The notes under the pieces were generated by a model, which was not told the DNA's origin, made no database searches, and saw only the letters and a program-made list of their open reading frames with translations. From Patescibacteria group bacterium (GTDB lineage: Bacteria > Patescibacteriota > Microgenomatia > Levybacterales > UBA12049), in NCBI GenBank assembly GCA_018900295.1, contig JAHIGH010000028.1:1-8703 (forward strand): a DNA stretch of 8,703 nt. Reading direction: 5' to 3'. The translations under genes were made by a program, and so were the position numbers. Numbering within the stretch: the first letter of the stretch is position 1; every line of letters begins with the position of its first letter. Of this stretch, positions 5,201 to 8,703 are shown in pieces.

Positions 5201-7007
5201 AGTGAGGGGTCAGATGAGAGGAAATATAAAGGATTTTTTGAATAAATTGATGGAGGTAGAGATACCTGTGGTGGAGGAAGATGAGGAGGGAAAGAAGATT
5301 AAAAGAGATGTGAAGATTGGAGATAGAGTGGTTTTTGTTGATGAATATGACAGGATAGTGACAGCGGAAGAGTGTATGCAGATATGTAAGGTTGATAAGG
5401 AAGAAAAAATAAAAGATGAAAATAAGAAAACAGTGAGAAAGATTGTAGAGGAATTTGGAGCTAGTTTTGTAAAAGACGAAATAGATCTGGGAACTATTAA
5501 GGAATATGAGAAAGCTCTTAGGGCGGTTAAGGATGCTGAGGGAGAATACAGACAGGCCAGTCGTGAAGGCGATCAAAAAAAGCTGGATAAAATAAATGAG
5601 AAGCTGGTGGAGAAAAGGGCAGAACTTACGAAGAGCGAGAATGTGTATAAGAGTTATAAGGAAGATAAGGTTTATGATGATATATTTAAGCGGCATGAGA
5701 GGATGGGGCTTGCAATGCTTACGAAAGTGGCAAATGTATCCAGGAAGCAGATGAATATTTTTAGTGAGACAAAATCCCAGCAGGAAGTACATGGAAATAC
5801 TACGAGCGGAGAATTTCTCAAAGAAGCATTAAAGAAGAGTGCTGCGACTATTTATGACCTGAATGATATTGAGGCAAAATATGCATATCAGACAGTATGG
5901 TACGTCCTTCCTCAGATGAGAATTAATGCCTGGAATAATACATCGGGAGTATTGGGCGGTATAGAGCCTGGCACAGCGCTTGTCCGGACCGGAAGGGCGA
6001 GAGAGGCACAGCTAGGTCTAAGCACAGGAGGAGGGAGCAGTGAAACAAAGTCTGATTATAAAGCCTTGTCTCCTCCGACGCTGCTGGACGCGATTCCGGT
6101 AAAAAGAGCAGGAGAGGGGGTCGCAAGAAATACGATCCTTGGGATTATGGAGGGAAATAATCCCGATGAGGGTGGGTGCGAAATTAAAGATCGTTGGGAC
6201 AGGGAGTTGGGCAAGACAAAAAGTTATTTAATAAAGAAGGATGCGCAAAGCGCGGAGTATGTGGATCATTTAAGCAGCGGATTTGAGGTTTGGAAGCTTC
6301 TTGTCGAGGAAGAACCGGAATTGAAGCATTTTCATGAGATAGTGACGATAAATGCGTGGGGAGTAATGAAGGTTGATCATGAAAAGGCGAGAAAACTTTT
6401 CGATGCGTGGTGGAACAGATGCCGGCTTACTTATAATTCTAGCGAGATTGATTATGACAGGAAGATATCAGTGGACGGGCGTGAGGTTACGATGCGGGAG
6501 CATATGCTGGGTAAAGATATTAGAGAGACCCAGGAAATAATTAGAGATCATTATTTGGAATTGGCCGGCAAAAAGGGGAAGGATGCAAAAGTGTACGATA
6601 AAATGGCTGAGAATATTATGAATAAACCCGCGCTGGCGGCGATGATGAATATGGTGACTGCAGGGATACACGAACATATGACTTTTGATAGTCATTACGA
6701 TATGTGGTCAACGCAGCATGTGCAGGAAATTCAATTTATTATGGAGCATTACCTTCATGAGAAAGGCGGGATTGAATTGGGCGGCGAGGGGGGCAATGAA
6801 CATATACACGAAAAAACACCGACGATGATGCCCTATGAGTTATTTAATAAGTTGCTGGGTGTAAAAGAGGGGGATTCGATGGATAAATATATGTTTTGGG
6901 ATCTTTTCAAGTGTTTATTGGCAGGGTTTCTAGCGGGAATTGGCGAGGCGCAGAAGGAGATGGAAGATGAATTAACCGGACAGATGAAGAAGCAGTGGAT
7001 TGGGTGA
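2232..7007 (+). CDS. Giant 1,591-residue charged protein of unknown function
   Basis: I do not recognise a family. The N-terminus is hydrophilic (about 1-100) with no signal peptide, followed by one amphipathic helix, GLFDILMDLLRALFG (104-118). Residues about 312-345 look like a coiled coil (SLETIEERLREIEK then QLQEVNKRLSDI). Residues 618-794 are aromatic, with 11 Trp and 8 His, and look globular. Residues about 935-1158 are Lys/Glu-rich; a second coiled coil begins at 1089 (IKEYEKALRAVKDAEGEYRQ) and ends near 1158. A Gly/Ser linker (STGGGSS) is at about 1264-1270. The C-terminal part is again globular, with a His-rich stretch (1480-1526) and a weakly hydrophobic helix, MFWDLFKCLLAGFLAGIG (1554-1571). 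No nucleotide-binding P-loop, protease or nuclease motif was found. It is probably cytoplasmic or peripherally membrane-bound. The frame is uninterrupted and the coding strand very purine-rich. The gene is convergent with the VirB6-like gene, 32 bases away. A role with that secretion system is a guess from position. Confidence 0.85.
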   Translation: MDNIEKKLTGIVGKSYHGGMTENCDELERKAKTPKELIKDGKIPVVKSVENKNAGVGPVDERVQEKKTGDQPVDLNDTTREQREEFAKVKKALEGERDGEKEPGLFDILMDLLRALFGDTKSEGELNKMIENSEAMRGLQAFWRVKPQNKWDAKDYARVLFMLAPDTSDASKTIQTNLKSVVKEKKIEQEVSNEGGKIRDKHKESFLKRDEDRSEPEKKAEVIHRAVAMNGELWLDTAKEEKLLDLSEEDLIRFEGAIETLIPQGEYEAQDQKAKEYLLRHSKDARRIRKIKEGMLSTSGGNDENEEKPKSSLETIEERLREIEKHGGKISENTSNMFLQLQEVNKRLSDISGVLIAGFGGDQDVIRGYRDEYLKNHLMQRDLEGGLNKKLGVEKKVLGGETDKELFEGNIDEVLGERMKRIEYFIARKQYSTSGEIDWKKLEEEKDYKSELNPNAEKITEEEKKRRGGFLERMEKVYGKFERDGVVAMKESQYFQELQRWVGEILENSEYGIDTERTHDLILPRGVYEKFKKIKEKGTHVYDYGSPSDEKTTKIFEESILVAVKDLRKLKFLKYFDGNSYLNREGKGLTPEGGVNPNVAYGYPVSLEATMLLIADNWHGAEEKWGTGEEHELIDASGKFHPENFQLWMRYRMWRLSDMNSVKKIAPLDQINFKAGFSQLTLDNILNIPQYMSHQDFEMSGDASRLYDSEKGGTEKRGVQGDPFVNGWGQSKDHQDMTWDNRESMIIEAWRRGFNQEDWATFHLPHVRAELKKWIEAQNQIATENNLLRDWHFWQDFKLPSSKEGEFGKYYKDGKQGSLGKGVLDMLMFYRHFTEFTEFYTEKEDGKAVKVRDFEKNKAYKTLGYDGSSAFLLSIAENSLIWTDPNARMKSEELYKDFIKKQMDEIGAKYQGKVRGENNYKMDNLIANYKRDVEKKEDIKISFDNFDKLVELKMKIETMVMGKTVVKEKEKKENGLSEDKVVTKEEMEREVRGQMRGNIKDFLNKLMEVEIPVVEEDEEGKKIKRDVKIGDRVVFVDEYDRIVTAEECMQICKVDKEEKIKDENKKTVRKIVEEFGASFVKDEIDLGTIKEYEKALRAVKDAEGEYRQASREGDQKKLDKINEKLVEKRAELTKSENVYKSYKEDKVYDDIFKRHERMGLAMLTKVANVSRKQMNIFSETKSQQEVHGNTTSGEFLKEALKKSAATIYDLNDIEAKYAYQTVWYVLPQMRINAWNNTSGVLGGIEPGTALVRTGRAREAQLGLSTGGGSSETKSDYKALSPPTLLDAIPVKRAGEGVARNTILGIMEGNNPDEGGCEIKDRWDRELGKTKSYLIKKDAQSAEYVDHLSSGFEVWKLLVEEEPELKHFHEIVTINAWGVMKVDHEKARKLFDAWWNRCRLTYNSSEIDYDRKISVDGREVTMREHMLGKDIRETQEIIRDHYLELAGKKGKDAKVYDKMAENIMNKPALAAMMNMVTAGIHEHMTFDSHYDMWSTQHVQEIQFIMEHYLHEKGGIELGGEGGNEHIHEKTPTMMPYELFNKLLGVKEGDSMDKYMFWDLFKCLLAGFLAGIGEAQKEMEDELTGQMKKQWIG

Positions 7008-7039
7008 GTTGAGAGGGGATATTTGATCTGAAAATTCAT

Positions 7040-8703
7040 TTAAGCTTTTGGTTTAGGTCCGTGTTGTTGGCCTTCCGCTTCTCCGCCTATCTTATAAACG
7101 ATATTTTTAGCCCGATCCCCCCATTTGCCTGGAAGTTTACTTGCCATTGTAGCTACGTATTCGGTAGTCATGCTTGATTGTCCCATAGCGCCACGGCGAT
7201 TGGCTATTCCCCAGACGCCTCCGGCAAAGCCTTTGGGCATGGCAGCGCCGCCGGAGATCCCTCTGGCAACGCCTCCGGCTGCTATAGCGCCTCCTTTGGA
7301 AGTGGCGTGGAGATTTTCTTTGAGAACTTCGAGGAGGGATGGAGCCATGAGTATGACGGCGAAGGCGAGGAGGGAGCCAAAGCCTGCCATGTTGGGCTGT
7401 CCAACCATCGGTGGAACAAAGCTACCCGGCCCCGCATTTTGGAAGATATTCATCAATATCGCGGCAATTACCAGTAAGGCTGCTACCGCCGGGAAAACAG
7501 CGAGATGGACGAATACTCTTCTGAGCCATTTTCCGAATCCGAGAGGTGTGCCAGGGAGTAGTCCTGTAACGATCCAGAGAGGCGCGGCGATAATGTACAG
7601 GATGAGCATGACATATGCTTTGAGGAGTTCAAACCAGAGAGTAATGAGTGCCCATGTAAGGGCAAAAACGACTATGATGAGAGCGAGAATTCCGGCGATG
7701 AAGCCGATAACGTTACCTATCGCTCCGAGTATGCAATTTTCTGGATGTATGCCGGTGGGTATGGGTCCAAGCCAGTCTATACAATTTCCCACTGCAAATC
7801 CGGTGAACAACCCATCTATCAGATTTCCAACTATGTCGGCAATGGCCTGGCTAACATTCCAGGCTACTTGCGCTAATCCAGACCCGCCTAGTAATGTGCA
7901 TACTTGTCTTAAAACATTGTCGCCGTAAGTGAGGGGCGTACTAAGGAGATTTTGGGAGGCGCGTTGCTGGAGCGTGAGATCGGGAGTACAACCGGAGGTG
8001 GCAGGATTTGTAGTGGAGGGATCGGCTTGATCGGCTTGGGTGATGGCGTTGATGCCGGTGTAGGTGAGAAGCCACATGCCATCCACCATGAGCGCCGCGA
8101 TGGCGTAGGAAAAAGTAACCAGCAGGATGCCGATGATAATGCGTGGGATCTGGTTTTGGAGAGTCATGACGGTACGGGGATCTATCTTCACCCGGAGCAT
8201 AATTGCAAGTCCGATAATGATAAAGACGAGTACAAATAGGAGGTATGCCATATTGCGGGCGGCGGTCCATAGGGGGAGAAGGGGACGCAGGGCTTCGAAG
8301 CCGCCACCGGTTTGCGCGTATGCGGGTTTGGTGATGCCGAAATTGCCGGCGAGGTAGCGGATATAGTCCGTTCCAGAGGCAGGAGGGGTATAGACCATGC
8401 TAAACATACCGGGAAGAAAGCCCATGAGTCCGCCGAGTTGGGGCTTATCATTTTGAGGCGGGCGCAGTCCTAATTTGTGAGTTTTGGGGTCTATATCCAG
8501 GCATCCCTGTGCGGGATTGATGGGATCTATGCCGGTTATGAGGCAGAATACAGAGGAGATAACTTCGATCATGGCGGATTGGACAAAGATGTGCTGGTTG
8601 CGGGGGACTTCCGGGTTGATGTTGGGAGTGTTGAAGTTAGGGGTTAGGGGATAGGCTATAGGGGATAGCTGAGGAGAGGTTTGAGCTACTGCATTAGAGG
8701 GGA
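7040..8703 (-). CDS. VirB6/TrbL-like type IV secretion inner-membrane protein, 5'-partial
   Basis: This polytopic protein resembles the VirB6/TrbL component of type IV secretion, which forms part of the inner-membrane channel. Numbered from the Met at 8572 (510 residues to the TAA at 7040-7042), hydrophobic spans lie at about 106-126, 142-163, 283-312, 315-338, 353-377 and 396-415, with a weaker one near 244-262. A signature block is PLLPLWTAARNMAYLLFVLV followed by LRVKIDPRTV and a second span. Cysteines at 195, 225, 264 and 280 fall in or beside the loop region between spans, and the C-terminus is a Gly/Ala-rich then basic cytoplasmic-type tail (426-510). The Met at 8572 is probably internal: no Shine-Dalgarno precedes it, and the frame stays open for 43 more codons to the window edge. 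That extension includes SNAVAQTSPQ, which looks like a signal-peptidase site (AVA before Q), then a Pro/Asn-rich stretch. The true start should therefore lie beyond 8703. GC content is higher than in abiE: 30 of 60 bases in 7561-7620. Confidence 0.82.
   Translation of the reverse strand, partial: PSNAVAQTSPQLSPIAYPLTPNFNTPNINPEVPRNQHIFVQSAMIEVISSVFCLITGIDPINPAQGCLDIDPKTHKLGLRPPQNDKPQLGGLMGFLPGMFSMVYTPPASGTDYIRYLAGNFGITKPAYAQTGGGFEALRPLLPLWTAARNMAYLLFVLVFIIIGLAIMLRVKIDPRTVMTLQNQIPRIIIGILLVTFSYAIAALMVDGMWLLTYTGINAITQADQADPSTTNPATSGCTPDLTLQQRASQNLLSTPLTYGDNVLRQVCTLLGGSGLAQVAWNVSQAIADIVGNLIDGLFTGFAVGNCIDWLGPIPTGIHPENCILGAIGNVIGFIAGILALIIVVFALTWALITLWFELLKAYVMLILYIIAAPLWIVTGLLPGTPLGFGKWLRRVFVHLAVFPAVAALLVIAAILMNIFQNAGPGSFVPPMVGQPNMAGFGSLLAFAVILMAPSLLEVLKENLHATSKGGAIAAGGVARGISGGAAMPKGFAGGVWGIANRRGAMGQSSMTTEYVATMASKLPGKWGDRAKNIVYKIGGEAEGQQHGPKPKA

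Noticed and set aside
5085..5792. Long minus-strand open frame of 235 codons opposite the giant gene, and other shorter ones nearby.
   Set aside because: It is the complement of purine-rich coding sequence. Its product is an artificial run of Leu/Ile/Phe/His, and the plus-strand frame is continuous with a strong start.
7008..7039. Terminator between the two convergent genes.
   Set aside because: The 32-base gap shows no GC-rich stem with a U-run on either strand.
7125..7928. Plus-strand open frame of 267 codons opposite the VirB6-like gene.
   Set aside because: It is antisense to a clear polytopic membrane protein and has a Pro/Ala-rich composition typical of a shadow frame with no start signals.
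212..8703. Alternative genetic code with UGA as glycine, found in some CPR lineages.
   Set aside because: TGA ends abiEi exactly at the overlap with the toxin gene and ends the giant gene; no in-frame TGA interrupts a gene.

Overview
The window looks like a chromosomal fragment of a Candidate Phyla Radiation (Patescibacteria) bacterium. The main reason is the minus-strand membrane gene at the right end, a VirB6/TrbL-like type IV secretion protein of the kind common in those genomes. A very long charged protein of no family I recognise lies next to it. Stop codons are TGA (twice) and TAA (twice), so the standard bacterial code fits and UGA is not read as glycine. The assignment to phylum is inference; no rRNA or other marker gene is present.

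Layout: positions 1-211 are an AT-rich leader with a near-consensus promoter and a 43-bp direct repeat. Positions 212-1535 hold a two-gene abortive-infection/toxin-antitoxin operon of the AbiE type (antitoxin AbiEi, then nucleotidyltransferase toxin AbiEii, overlapping by 14 bases). Positions 1536-2231 carry no convincing gene but are full of structure: two diverged copies of a ~70-bp repeat flank a tight array of four hairpins, and further on come a 12-bp-spaced TTGTCAA motif group and a long-loop hairpin. Positions 2232-7007 encode one 1,591-residue protein. It has no signal peptide or clear membrane span, two or more probable coiled coils, a Trp/His-rich central part and a His-rich C-terminus. 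From 7040 to the right edge runs the minus-strand VirB6-like gene, convergent with the giant gene and separated from it by only 32 bases. Its reading frame stays open past the first visible Met to the window edge, so the gene is 5'-partial.

How they may work together: the AbiE pair is a self-contained defence/stabilisation module, clearly AT-richer than the secretion gene, and was probably acquired horizontally. The VirB6-like protein would form part of the inner-membrane channel of a type IV secretion/DNA-uptake apparatus whose other genes should lie beyond position 8703. The giant protein is in a separate transcription unit. A link to the secretion machine, as cytoplasmic partner or substrate, is only a neighbourhood inference. 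The most original material is the giant orphan protein and the structured intergenic region in front of it.
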